A stretch of 49,975 bases of DNA from positions 1 to 49,975 of the forward strand of contig JAADGV010000043.1 of assembly GCA_013152205.1 (NCBI GenBank). The letters are read 5' to 3'. The notes below the pieces were generated by a model. It worked only from the letters and a program-made list of their open reading frames with translations. It searched no databases and was not told where the DNA came from. Below, piece by piece: positions 42,454 through 49,975 of the stretch; the first letter of the stretch is position 1; each line of letters begins with the position of its first letter. Source of the DNA: Planctomycetota bacterium. GTDB lineage: Bacteria > Planctomycetota > Planctomycetia > Pirellulales > Lacipirellulaceae. A program made the position numbers and the translations under genes.

Positions 42454-43296
42454 CTAGCCGATTGTATGGTTATCGATCAATCGCGTCTTGCCCACTTGCG
42501 CCGCTAGGGCCACGACGGTGGGGCCTTCGAGGTGAGTTACCTCTTGCACCGTATCTTCGGCAAGAAAAGCGATGTACTCCGCTTCGAGCTCATCCGTGGC
42601 TAACAATTCTCGCATCGAACGCGCAATCACGGCCACTTCGGTTTGGCCTTTGGCGTGCATTTGCTCTGCTAGCTTGAGCGACTGCCACAGCAAGCTTGCC
42701 CGCTGCCGCTCTTCAGCGTTCAAGTAGGCGTTTCGCGAACTCATCGCGAGTCCATCCGCTTCTCGAATGATTGGGCATACGCGCACCTCCACCGGCAAGT
42801 TCAAATCGCTTACCATCTTTCGAATCACCAACGTCTGCTGATAGTCCTTCCGACCAAAGTAAGCCCGGTCTGCCGGGATAATCTGAAACAACTTGAGCAC
42901 CACGGTCGCCACACCTCGAAAATGCGTTGGCCGACTCGCACCCTCGTACGGAACGGCCACCGACCCGACGTCAACATACGTTCCGTGCCCAGGCTGATAC
43001 ATCTCGTCAGCTTGCGGTGCAAACACCAACCAACAGCCTCGCTCTTCGAGCAATCGCAAGTCTTGCTCTAACACATGCGGATAACTTGCTAAATCTTCGC
43101 TTGGCCCGAACTGCGTTGGATTCACAAAAATGCTAACCACGGTGTGATCGCATTCGGCCAACGAAGCCTCGACCAGACTGAGATGCCCTTCGTGTAGCGC
43201 ACCCATCGTCGGCACCAAACCGATCGACTTCCCAGCAAGCTGGGCCGCTCGGACCGCTGCATAAGTCTTGGTCGCTGATTTTTGTAAGCAGTTCAT
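42454..43296 (-). CDS. panC: Pantothenate synthetase
   Basis: The 280-residue ATP-dependent enzyme joins pantoate and beta-alanine in coenzyme A synthesis. It has VPTMGALHEGHLSLV (about 28-42), SIFVNPTQFGPSEDL, FGRKDYQQTLVIR (ATP phosphate contact) and AMSSRNAYLN (KMSKS-like) in the right order and spacing. The start is ATG 43296 (MNCLQKSATKTYAAV); TTG two codons earlier is less likely. It is followed by a MITE and preceded by a 238-base gap containing an inverted repeat, so it is probably transcribed alone or with folK. Confidence 0.97.
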   Translation of the reverse strand: MNCLQKSATKTYAAVRAAQLAGKSIGLVPTMGALHEGHLSLVEASLAECDHTVVSIFVNPTQFGPSEDLASYPHVLEQDLRLLEERGCWLVFAPQADEMYQPGHGTYVDVGSVAVPYEGASRPTHFRGVATVVLKLFQIIPADRAYFGRKDYQQTLVIRKMVSDLNLPVEVRVCPIIREADGLAMSSRNAYLNAEERQRASLLWQSLKLAEQMHAKGQTEVAVIARSMRELLATDELEAEYIAFLAEDTVQEVTHLEGPTVVALAAQVGKTRLIDNHTIG

Positions 43297-43378
43297 TGCC
43301 AAATTTGGTAGGTAATTATTTCGGGGATAAATTCCAACAAGCTAGAAGCTTGGTCGGCGAAAGTCGCTTCGAAAGTTA

Positions 43379-43516
43379 GCCGCAGATGAACACCGATAAA
43401 CACGGATGGTTAGCAGCTAACCTAGGAGTAACCCTTCACATCATCCAAAATCCAATGGCGGGCCCACATTATTGTTTCCTGATTTATCTGCGTTCATCCG
43501 TGTCCATCTGTGGTTC
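43379..43516. repeat. Inverted repeat (CCGCAGATGAACACCGATAAACACGGATG type)
   Basis: The left arm GCCGCAGATGAACACCGATA, then AACACGGAT, is mirrored by ATCTGCGTTCATCCGTGTCC, then ATCTGTGG. It fills most of the gap between panC and folK and belongs to the same class of word-like palindromes as families D and A. Confidence 0.62.
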
Positions 43517-43534
43517 CTTCTTCTAGGCGAGCAA

Positions 43535-44557
43535 CTATGGCCACGCTGAACCAACGGCCGCTACTGCTTCCTGCAGAACAACCGTGGGGTCGTCGGTTTG
43601 TATTCTCGCTAAAGGACCGATGCCAGGTCGGTCTAATAGCTCACCAAACTCCTGACGAGACATGCTTTGCGAAACAACATTTTTCTCAAAATTTTCGCTG
43701 AAAAGTTTTTTAGGAAATTTTTCATTTGCCGGTAGGTCGATCGCAATCACCAGGGCAGGATTCACTTCCCCTTCGGCAAATAGGCACCCTAGGGGGCTTG
43801 CGTCGAGTCTGTCTGCGGCAGCCAACGTGCCTCGCCAAAAGCCACTTACCACTGGCGAAACGCCTCGCAAATCGCAGCCCTGGCCACCCGGAAGTCTCGC
43901 TGAGAGTTCGGGCACGGCCTGCCAATGCGACTGTTTCAGCAGGGCTGCGGCATCCTCCACCGATTCTATCGCCTGCGGATCGACGTGGGCACCCATCTCT
44001 TCCAGCCGTGGGCACCCCAACTCGGTTGCCAATTGGCTTGCTAACCAATCGGCAATCGCCGTATTTGCAGAGGTAACCGCCACATAACGGGGTGCGGCTC
44101 TCAAATGCGAGAGCAAACCGGCAACCGTCCAACCCGACGTGGCATGAACCATCGCTCCGGCAATCTCAGCCGCCGGTTCTAGGACAAACCGTCGAAACGA
44201 CATCCTCGGATGGGGGACCGTCAGCTCGGGCGTAGCGATTTTCTCGACCCCGTAGAGCAGCAAATCGATGTCGATTGCCCTCGCATCCCATCGCACGGCT
44301 CGCTGACGTCCCAAGGCAGCCTCGATCCGCAGCAGGGCCTCGCACAGCTCTTGTGGCGGCACTTCTGTTTCCAATAGCAAGACGCCATTAAGAAACGCAC
44401 ATTGCCCCTCAGGCCCCCCCACCGGGGTTGTTTCGTGCCATCGACTCCGGGCTATTAGCTGGCAATTTTGCAAGCTTGCGACAGCACTCGTTGCCTCGGA
44501 TAGCATCGCGGCACGATCACCCAGATTCGAGCCCAAAGCTAACAAACAACGTGTCAT
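43535..44557 (-). CDS. folK: HPPK (dihydropterin pyrophosphokinase) fused to a kinase-like C-terminal domain
   Basis: Residues 1-160 are 6-hydroxymethyl-dihydropterin pyrophosphokinase of folate synthesis: LALGSNLGDR, ETTPVGGPEGQCAFLNG, and RWDARAIDIDLLLYG with Mg ligands D96 and D98. Residues about 165-340 form a second domain with the order of elements of deoxynucleoside-kinase-like domains seen fused to HPPK in planctomycetes (RYVAVTSAN..., VSGFWRGTLAAADRL, ALVIAIDLPAN). The P-loop glycine and lysine are absent (SANTAIAD), so that half is probably not an active kinase. The start is ATG 44557. Confidence 0.9.
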   Translation of the reverse strand: MTRCLLALGSNLGDRAAMLSEATSAVASLQNCQLIARSRWHETTPVGGPEGQCAFLNGVLLLETEVPPQELCEALLRIEAALGRQRAVRWDARAIDIDLLLYGVEKIATPELTVPHPRMSFRRFVLEPAAEIAGAMVHATSGWTVAGLLSHLRAAPRYVAVTSANTAIADWLASQLATELGCPRLEEMGAHVDPQAIESVEDAAALLKQSHWQAVPELSARLPGGQGCDLRGVSPVVSGFWRGTLAAADRLDASPLGCLFAEGEVNPALVIAIDLPANEKFPKKLFSENFEKNVVSQSMSRQEFGELLDRPGIGPLARIQTDDPTVVLQEAVAAVGSAWP

Positions 44558-44656
44558 AGCAACAACACGACCGGTTTAGTGCGGAGTGACATTCTAAACT
44601 AAGTGACATTCTAAATTACGAGAGCCAGATTCTTCAAGGAAGCTGTGTATCTAACG

Positions 44657-44687
44657 AAAAAAGGCCCAAGACAACCTGCCTTGGACC
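44657..44687 (-). terminator. Intrinsic terminator upstream of folK (minus strand)
   Basis: On the minus strand GGTCCAAG, a short loop region, CTTGGGCC and six T form a canonical terminator. It lies 100 bases before the folK start, so it ends either a separate RNA or a regulated leader of folK. Confidence 0.7.
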
Positions 44688-44965
44688 TTCGATCTGTAAA
44701 CATCCCTGCCAACATAAAAATAAGGAGGGGGCGTCCGTTCCGCAAACTAGGTTCGCCAACTGTCGATCCAGTTCAAGCGTTGCCCCCCTTTGAACGGTGC
44801 TAGCTGCTGTCGAGAAGCCACCTCCAATTTGGCTTCACCGAATAGAAATGTGCAGCAAGACAAGTCTTATCTGACTGCAAACATTCCAACGGTCGCAAAC
44901 GACCCAGCAGAGATTGTTGTCTAAACACAAATCCGCGCGCACTTTCATCGCTGGCCCAACGACGA
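44657..44965 (-). ncRNA. Candidate structured non-coding RNA or attenuated leader
   Basis: The roughly 300 bases read on the minus strand hold consecutive hairpins. These are GGTCG/CGACC with a TTTG loop, an AAGAC/GTCTT stem framed by GCAG/CTGC, GAAGCC/GGCTTC, a long GGGGGGC ... GCCCCC stem-loop, and the terminator. No open frame fits. Upstream, a GATAAT-like box near 44980 with a weak TGGTT 16 bases ahead could be a promoter. I could not match it to tmRNA, 6S, SRP or RNase P consensus blocks. Orientation rests on the terminator alone; the extent is approximate. Confidence 0.4.
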
Positions 44966-45307
44966 AAAATTATCCATTTCCGTTTGCCCCAACCAGACTT
45001 GGTTGTGGCTTAGGTAAAGCAAGACGGGCCACTATCCCAAAGCCCGATTGAAAGTGCCAAATGTTCTCTACTTCAACAGGACGTAATATTCGCGAACCTC
45101 TGCTACTTTGTCAAGCCAATAACATTTTTTTGCACAAAAATCGAGTTCGTGTACCAAGCAAAAACAGCTTGACAGATTTTCATGTTCGTGATCGACGCGC
45201 CCTCCTGCAGACCTTGCTCGCTTTCGCTTCGCTACATGTCCGGATAGCATAACGGTTTGTACAACTTTCTTTCTTTGGTCCATCCCGATTCAACACACGA
45301 CTTTACG
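44966..45307. other. Intergenic region upstream of the hemD-hemE fusion
   Basis: No gene is convincing here; two short overlapping frames on opposite strands (45061-45252 and 45068-45283) look random. The stretch must hold the promoter of the heme gene on the plus strand and possibly the promoter of the RNA candidate on the minus strand. Confidence 0.35.
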
Positions 45308-47233
45308 ATGCAAGACACTAGCTCGTTTTCTGGCCTCCGCGTTGCCGCTTTCGAAAGCCGCCGCGCAGCAGAGATGACTCGCTTTATCGAGCGTATGCAA
45401 GGCGAACCGTTCGTCAGTCCCTCGATGCGCGAAGTTGCTATCGACGAAGATCGGCCGGCCATCGACTTTGCCAACCGACTCATCACCGGACAGGTCGATG
45501 TCGTTATCTTCTTAACAGGCGGCGGCACGCGGCAACTTGTTCAGCGCATTGAACGCCACGTCGATCGTCAACGGTTTCTCGACACGCTTACCGATATTCA
45601 AACGGTCGCCCGTGGAGCCAAATCCGCAGCGGCGCTTAAAGAGCTGGGCATCACTCCCAGCATTCGCGTTCCCGAACCCAACACGTGGCGAGAAATTCTT
45701 GCCGCGATCGACGAGCGATTCCCCGTTTCCAATCTGGTCGTTGCGGTCCAAGAATACGGCATCCCCGATGTTAGCCTTACGGCAGGGCTTGAAGCGCGCG
45801 GCGCAACGGTCGAGTCGGTTCCCATTTATCGCTGGGATCTTCCTGAGGATATTGGTCCGCTGGAAGCCAATATCCGCCGTATCGTCGATGGCGAAATCGA
45901 CATCGCTCTTTTCACGTCGGCGCAACAAGTCGTCCACCTGTTGAAGGTCGCTAGCCAACTCAACTTGGAAACTGAGCTACGCAAATCGTTGCAGCAGGTT
46001 GTGGTCGCTTCGGTCGGACCAACCACCAGCCTGCGAGTGCGCGAATATGGGCTGTCGGTTGATTTGGAATCGTCGCTGGGAAAAATGGGGATCCTTGTTC
46101 GCGAAGTCGCCGAGCAAGCCACCGAACTTATTCGCAAAAAACGTGCCGTCGCCGCGCGGATTGCTACACCTGCCGAAAAAGTTGCCGACGACAAAAATGC
46201 CGCCTGGTACGACAGCCCCTTCATGCGGGCGTGTCGTCGCGAGGAAGTCCCGTATACGCCGATTTGGCTCATGCGACAAGCGGGCCGTTACATGGCCGAG
46301 TATCGTGAGGTTCGCGCAAAAACGACATTCCTTGATCTCTGCAAGAATCCGCAGCTTTGTAGCGAGGTGATGTGTACGGCTGTCGAACGGTTGGGCGTCG
46401 ACGCGGCGATTATTTTCTCTGACCTGTTGCCCATTCTCGAACCGATGGGGCTCGACCTGGAGTTTGTCGCCGGCGGGGGGCCCAAAATCGGCAATCCGGT
46501 CCGCGAGGCCGCCGATGTTGATCGGATCGTTGCGCTGGAAAATCTCGATTCATTGCACTTTGTCGTTGAGACCGTCGCCCACACTCGTAACGATCTGCCC
46601 GAGTCGATTCCGCTCATCGGTTTTGCCGGCGCGCCTTTTACCTTGGCCAGCTATGCGATCGAAGGTGGCAGCAGCCGATCGTTTTTGCATACTAAGACGC
46701 TTATGTATCGCGAACCGAGCGCCTGGCACGACCTCATGCAACGGCTCTCGCACTCGATCACTATTTACCTCAACGCACAAATCGCCGCCGGCGCGCAAGC
46801 CGTGCAATTGTTTGACAGTTGGATTGGCTGCCTCGGCCCCGACGACTACCGCCGCTACGTCCTGCCTCATGTGCAGCAAATCGTCAGCAAACTGACTCCC
46901 GGCGCGCCTGTCATTCACTTCGGCACCGGCAACCCGGCCTTGCTGCCACTCATGGCCGAAGCAGGTGGCGATGTCATCGGAGTTGATTGGCGCATCGACC
47001 TCGCCGAAGCTTGGCAAACCATCGGCCACGATCGGGCCGTGCAAGGCAACCTCGATTCGCTTACGCTACTTGCTGATCGCAAAACGATCGCCGAACGCGC
47101 CACACAAGTCCTCGATGCCGCAGCTGGTCGTCCGGGTCATATCTTCAACCTTGGCCATGGCGTCCTCCAGCAGACACCGGTCGACAACGCCCGGTATCTT
47201 GTTGATTTTGTTCGCGAAAAAAGTGCTCGTTGA
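45308..47233 (+). CDS. hemDE: Fused uroporphyrinogen-III synthase / uroporphyrinogen decarboxylase
   Basis: The 641-residue cytoplasmic protein joins two consecutive steps of heme synthesis. Residues about 8-260 match HemD: LRVAAFESRRAAEM, the VDVVIFLTGGGTRQLV loop, and DIALFTSAQQVVHLL with VVVASVGPTTS. Residues about 295-641 are HemE: IWLMRQAGRYMAEYREVR (active-site Arg pair), FSDLLPILEPMG, GFAGAPFTLASYAIEG, VQLFDSWIGCL, and a C-terminal NLGHGVLQQTPVDN. A linker of about 35 residues separates them. The start is ATG 45308; 17 upstream codons lack family support. A strong terminator follows. Confidence 0.95.
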   Translation: MQDTSSFSGLRVAAFESRRAAEMTRFIERMQGEPFVSPSMREVAIDEDRPAIDFANRLITGQVDVVIFLTGGGTRQLVQRIERHVDRQRFLDTLTDIQTVARGAKSAAALKELGITPSIRVPEPNTWREILAAIDERFPVSNLVVAVQEYGIPDVSLTAGLEARGATVESVPIYRWDLPEDIGPLEANIRRIVDGEIDIALFTSAQQVVHLLKVASQLNLETELRKSLQQVVVASVGPTTSLRVREYGLSVDLESSLGKMGILVREVAEQATELIRKKRAVAARIATPAEKVADDKNAAWYDSPFMRACRREEVPYTPIWLMRQAGRYMAEYREVRAKTTFLDLCKNPQLCSEVMCTAVERLGVDAAIIFSDLLPILEPMGLDLEFVAGGGPKIGNPVREAADVDRIVALENLDSLHFVVETVAHTRNDLPESIPLIGFAGAPFTLASYAIEGGSSRSFLHTKTLMYREPSAWHDLMQRLSHSITIYLNAQIAAGAQAVQLFDSWIGCLGPDDYRRYVLPHVQQIVSKLTPGAPVIHFGTGNPALLPLMAEAGGDVIGVDWRIDLAEAWQTIGHDRAVQGNLDSLTLLADRKTIAERATQVLDAAAGRPGHIFNLGHGVLQQTPVDNARYLVDFVREKSAR

Positions 47234-47253
47234 TCGCGTTTTTGCGAAGAGGC

Positions 47254-47284
47254 AAGCCTTTTTTCTTTGGAAAACAGGCTTTTT
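47254..47284 (+). terminator. Strong intrinsic terminator after hemDE
   Basis: AAGCCT and AGGCTT flank an inner TTTTC/GAAAA stem, and a short T-run follows. It lies 20 bases after the stop codon. Confidence 0.75.
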
Positions 47285-47390
47285 GGCAATCTTTCAAAAA
47301 ATCGGGGAACTCTCGCCTGACTGTTTGCGTCGAACTTCTTGCACACACGGGGCATTTCTACTTTTTTGTCTGTGAACGGAGGAGATCAAC

Positions 47391-48593
47391 ATGTTACGTA
47401 CCGTCGCTCTTTGCGCAATAAGCCTAACCCTCTTGGCCAGCCCGGCCATCGCCAAAGACACTACCATCGTCATTAGCGTCGAAAAAAAGCCTGCGCCGAA
47501 CAGTGAAAAATCTCCCTTCACCGGTCAACGTGCTGCGGTCGACGTTGCTATCCTGCTCGACACTTCTAACTCGATGGATGGCCTAATCAGCCAAGCCAAA
47601 AGCCAGCTTTGGACCATTGTTCAACAATTTGCCAAAGCAAAGAAAAACGGCCAAACACCGATTCTCCGCGTCGCGCTGTTCGAGTATGGCAACACCGGGT
47701 TACCTGCCTCGGAAGGCTATATCCGGCAAGCCGTCCCGCTGACGGACGATCTGGACAAACTCTCCGAAGCCCTGTTCGCATTGACCACCAATGGCGGCGA
47801 CGAATACTGTGGCCAGGTGATTAACGAAGCGATCTCGCGGCTTGATTGGTCGAAAGAGCCCAACGGGTACAAGGCGATTTTCATCGCGGGCAACGAACCG
47901 TTCACCCAAGGCCAAGTCGACTACCAGCAATCGTGCCGCCGGGCCATCGAGCAGGGCATTGTCGTGAATACCATTCATTGCGGCAACAACCGGCAAGGCA
48001 TCGACGGCAAATGGCAACACGGTGCGCAACTGGCCGAAGGCGAATTCTTTAATATCGACCAAGACCGGGCTGTCGTGCATATCAAGTGTCCGCAAGACAA
48101 AATCATCATCCGTCTCAACGCTGAACTAAACAAAACTTACCTCTGGTACGGTACACAAGCTGTCCAGCGGCATTACAAAGAAAATCAAGCGGTCCAAGAC
48201 GCCAACGCCTCTGGTCTCAGCGAGGGTGCCGCCGTCGGTCGTGCCATCGTCAAATCGAGTAAATCCTATAGCAACCGCGGTCGCGACTTGGTCGACACAG
48301 TTGCCGAAGATGAATCGGCCATGGAAGAACTCGATGAAGAGGCACTCCCTGCGGAACTTAAAAAAATGGCGCCTGCGGAGCGCAAAGCGCATGTCGAAAA
48401 AATGGCCGCCGAACGCACTAATCTGCAAAAGAAAATCAAGCAGCTTTCTTTGGAACGTGAAGCTTATCTCGCCAAAGAGAAGAAGCGCTTGGCGGACGAA
48501 ACCGGCACGGCGACCCTCGGCGACGCGGTGGTCTCTGCGATTCAGCGCCAACTGGTTAAATCGGGATTCGTAACTGATGGCAACGCTGAATAG
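47391..48593 (+). CDS. Exported von Willebrand factor A domain protein
   Basis: The 400-residue protein has a signal peptide (about 1-21, LCAISLTLLASPAIA). A vWA domain spans about 47-235 with MIDAS residues D57, S59 and S61 in DTSNSM, a TTNGGDEYCG segment carrying the likely MIDAS threonine, and a YKAIFIAGNEPF strand. A charged helical C-terminus (about 300-375, ERKAHVEKMAAERTNLQKKI) may form a coiled coil. It probably binds a protein or surface ligand outside the membrane. The start is ATG 47391, with GGAGGA eight bases upstream, a very strong site. Confidence 0.88.
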   Translation: MLRTVALCAISLTLLASPAIAKDTTIVISVEKKPAPNSEKSPFTGQRAAVDVAILLDTSNSMDGLISQAKSQLWTIVQQFAKAKKNGQTPILRVALFEYGNTGLPASEGYIRQAVPLTDDLDKLSEALFALTTNGGDEYCGQVINEAISRLDWSKEPNGYKAIFIAGNEPFTQGQVDYQQSCRRAIEQGIVVNTIHCGNNRQGIDGKWQHGAQLAEGEFFNIDQDRAVVHIKCPQDKIIIRLNAELNKTYLWYGTQAVQRHYKENQAVQDANASGLSEGAAVGRAIVKSSKSYSNRGRDLVDTVAEDESAMEELDEEALPAELKKMAPAERKAHVEKMAAERTNLQKKIKQLSLEREAYLAKEKKRLADETGTATLGDAVVSAIQRQLVKSGFVTDGNAE

Positions 48594-48632
48594 CGATTGA
48601 CAAGAATTCGGGTGCCAAGTGCATGAGGATTG

Positions 48633-48733
48633 CTCAGTCATGCTAGCCGCAGGCGGAAGCCGCGGTCGAATCTGAAAAAACCACGGCTTCCGCCTGCGGC
48701 TACAACAGAGTTGGTAACTTTGAAATCGTCCAG
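48633..48733. repeat. Repeat family A, complete copy
   Basis: CTCAGTCATGCTAGCCGCAG, GCGGAAGCCGCGGTCGAATC, then CCACGGCTTCCGCCTGCGGC and TAACTTTGAAATCGTCC. It is the most complete copy and retains the tail ATCGTCC also found at 12724-12733. Confidence 0.72.
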
Positions 48734-48791
48734 GGCCGAGTGTCTGGGGTCGAGCATAGCGAAGCCCCAGAATGTTACCCCACAGCGCAGC

Positions 48792-48826
48792 AAAACAGCC
48801 CGGCGATGTTCGCTCGGGCTGTTTTA
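48792..48826. terminator. Bidirectional terminator between the vWA gene and the 77-residue gene
   Basis: AAAACAGCCC and GGGCTGTTTTA flank a short inner GCGA/TCGC stem, so both strands end the hairpin with a run of T. It serves the two convergent genes. Confidence 0.78.
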
Positions 48827-48848
48827 TTGATGTCTTGTTATTCCGTTC

Positions 48849-49082
48849 TTAGGCCGACGGTCGGCGAAAGTATTGGTAGGCGGATAGCACTTCGTACAGA
48901 TCTCGCGAGATCGTAATATCGTCGTGCTCAAAATCGCTCAACCAAGTCCGCTCGCATTTTATTGCGTCGGCTATCAACGGCAGTGCTTCGCCAACCGAGA
49001 CGGTTACAACATCTTCGCCCGAAGAATGCACCGTTTCGGCCTCTTCTGGACCGCGAAAAAGCTTCAAATGTGGATGTGGCAT
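48849..49082 (-). CDS. Small conserved protein, unknown function
   Basis: The 77-residue acidic soluble protein (MPHPHLKLFRGPEEAETV..., core VSVGEALPLIADAIKCERTW, then LSDFEHDDITISRDLYEVLS) has even codon use and a good ribosome-binding stretch (GGAAGGAA) about ten bases before ATG 49082. The family was not recognised. It is convergent with the vWA gene through a shared terminator. Confidence 0.65.
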   Translation of the reverse strand: MPHPHLKLFRGPEEAETVHSSGEDVVTVSVGEALPLIADAIKCERTWLSDFEHDDITISRDLYEVLSAYQYFRRPSA

Positions 49083-49393
49083 TGCCGTGGGTTCCTTCCC
49101 ATCGATTCGTAATTATTTCTAACGACTCGCAAACCGGCATAGGCGCCAACCTTGCGACACAACGCCCCCCCTCGTGTCTGTTGTATCGGCAGCGGGGCCA
49201 ATCAGCTTTGCATGAATTTGTAGGAAATTACCACCTTTTTCGTCTGTAACTGCTAGCACGCTTGCAAGGCCGAGGGATTGCAACCCCTCGACTTTGCGTT
49301 TGCTTCCGTTCCCTCTGAAAAACTCGGTGGTTGAAGCTCTCTAATTCGCGTACGATGTTCTGCTAACACTTTCAAGACGCGGAGATGCTAGCA
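49083..49393. other. Divergent intergenic region
   Basis: About 310 bases between divergent genes hold no convincing gene or recognised repeat. Promoters of both neighbours are expected here, but no clear -35/-10 pair was assigned. Confidence 0.35.
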
Positions 49394-49879
49394 ATGGACT
49401 TCAAAGACCGACTACTTCGAGCAACCGAGCGGGGCCAGCAAGCGAAGGACACTGAGGCCCGCAAAAAGGCGGCCCAGGCCCTCAGCGAAGAGGAATGCCG
49501 ACGCTTGCACTCCAGCTATCGCTTGGAGCTGACCGAGCATATAGAGCCCTGCCTACGCCAATTGGCAGATAACTTTCCCGGCTTCAACTACGAAACAGTC
49601 GTCGACGAGACAGGCTGGGGCGCGGCGATCCGTCGCGACGATCTCTCGATAAAAGCGGGCCGTCGCGACAATCTTTTCAGTCGACTTTCTATGACAATCA
49701 GCCCCCACAGCGAATATCACGTTCTCGATCTTAAGGCGAAAGGGACCGTCCGCAACAAAGAAAATTTCAGCCGCAACCACTACCAATTACTCAAAGACGC
49801 CGATCTCGACAGTTTTAAGCAACTCATCGAACAGTGGACACTCGACTACGCCGAGCAATACGCCGCCAACAATTCGTAG
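49394..49879 (+). CDS. Conserved hypothetical protein
   Basis: The 161-residue soluble protein has a charged helical N-terminus (FKDRLLRATERGQQAKDTEA) followed by an alpha/beta domain (FNYETVVDETGWGAAIRRDD, FSRLSMTISPHSEYHVLDLK). I do not recognise the family; a small nucleic-acid or lipid-binding fold is possible. The start is ATG 49394, with GGAG nine bases upstream; an ATG three codons earlier directly abuts that site and is unlikely. An IS200/IS605-like hairpin unit follows ten bases after the stop. Confidence 0.7.
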   Translation: MDFKDRLLRATERGQQAKDTEARKKAAQALSEEECRRLHSSYRLELTEHIEPCLRQLADNFPGFNYETVVDETGWGAAIRRDDLSIKAGRRDNLFSRLSMTISPHSEYHVLDLKAKGTVRNKENFSRNHYQLLKDADLDSFKQLIEQWTLDYAEQYAANNS

Positions 49880-49888
49880 CACGCAGAA

Positions 49889-49975
49889 AACTCAACTACT
49901 ACCGGCTAGAAGCCGGTAGGTTCGGAAATTTCGTGAGCTTCGGACTAAAGTCCTTCACTCACGAGGAGGTAACCT
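49889..49975. mobile_element. IS200/IS605-like end hairpins, copy 2 (runs to window edge)
   Basis: AACTCAACTACTACCGGCTA, GAAGCCGGTAGGTTCGGAAA, then GTGAGCTTCGGACTAAAGTC and CTTCACTCACGAGG match the unit at 35715-35794 in order and in both stems. Any transposase would lie beyond the window edge. Confidence 0.55.

Noticed and set aside
44880..44930. Possible tmRNA tag on the plus strand: GCAAACGAC ... TAA translating to ANDPAEIVV
   Set aside because: The tag start resembles ANDE..., but it ends in IVV and not LAA/VAA-like residues. The 5' GGGG..CTGGATTCGAC and 3' tRNA-like halves are missing, and the nearest terminator is on the other strand.
45020..45060. TGGCAC on the minus strand as a sigma-54 promoter for the RNA candidate
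   Set aside because: No TTGC element stands at the required spacing, so the match is only to half of the consensus.

Overview
The window looks like an ordinary chromosomal segment of a planctomycete, most likely in the Pirellulales/Pirellulaceae. This is inferred from protein architectures, not from a marker gene. The evidence is a signal-peptide dehydrogenase with HEAT repeats and one CxxCH motif, anti-sigma-like proteins with planctomycete-type extensions, a FecR-like membrane protein, a HemD-HemE fusion, an Lgt with an internal PDZ domain, an HPPK with a kinase-like tail, and GC of roughly 50-56%. No rRNA, tRNA or CRISPR array was recognised.

Layout. 1-970 is accessory DNA. It holds the tail of a HEPN-like gene, an attC-like site, a complete integron-type cassette, and a second attC cut short by a palindromic element. 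1078-6895 (minus strand) carries rplU, an RNase E/G and a permease-free PTS cluster (hpf, EIIA, HPr, EI). 7149-12612 holds a FecR-like membrane protein, small unknowns, a TPR protein and an orphan ParA. 12828-15393 (plus) is a small gene followed by aroB and dprA. 16072-17958 is an ECF sigma factor and an anti-sigma-like protein separated by a strong hairpin. 18234-25145 (minus) is an oligopeptide ABC transporter: binding lipoprotein, a permease broken by a one-base frameshift, a second permease and a fused double ATPase. 25582-29433 is the large dehydrogenase-like protein. 29745-33264 carries rlmN, an SppA peptidase and a TIM-barrel sugar isomerase-like protein. 33590-35698 is a second sigma/anti-sigma pair. 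36089-39415 holds one unknown gene and three divergent FliL-like secreted or lipoproteins. 39535-44557 (minus) is a PDZ protein, lgt, panC and folK. 45308-49879 has the hemD-hemE fusion, a secreted von Willebrand A protein and two small unknowns.

The intergenic DNA is unusual. At least seven families of short palindromic or inverted-repeat elements occupy the gaps, including a 230-bp MITE-like pair with about 40-bp inverted termini, a 185-191-bp multi-hairpin element in two copies, and IS200/IS605-like end hairpins without a transposase. Every internal gap of the oligopeptide operon holds a repeat. A structured RNA candidate with a clear terminator lies upstream of folK on the minus strand.

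Starts were moved inward from the longest reading frame where a ribosome-binding site, signal peptide, lipobox or family N-terminus argued for it. The strongest leads are the integron cassette, the FliL-like trio, the PDZ insertion in Lgt, the broken oppB and the RNA candidate. No wholly new defence or biosynthetic system is evident.
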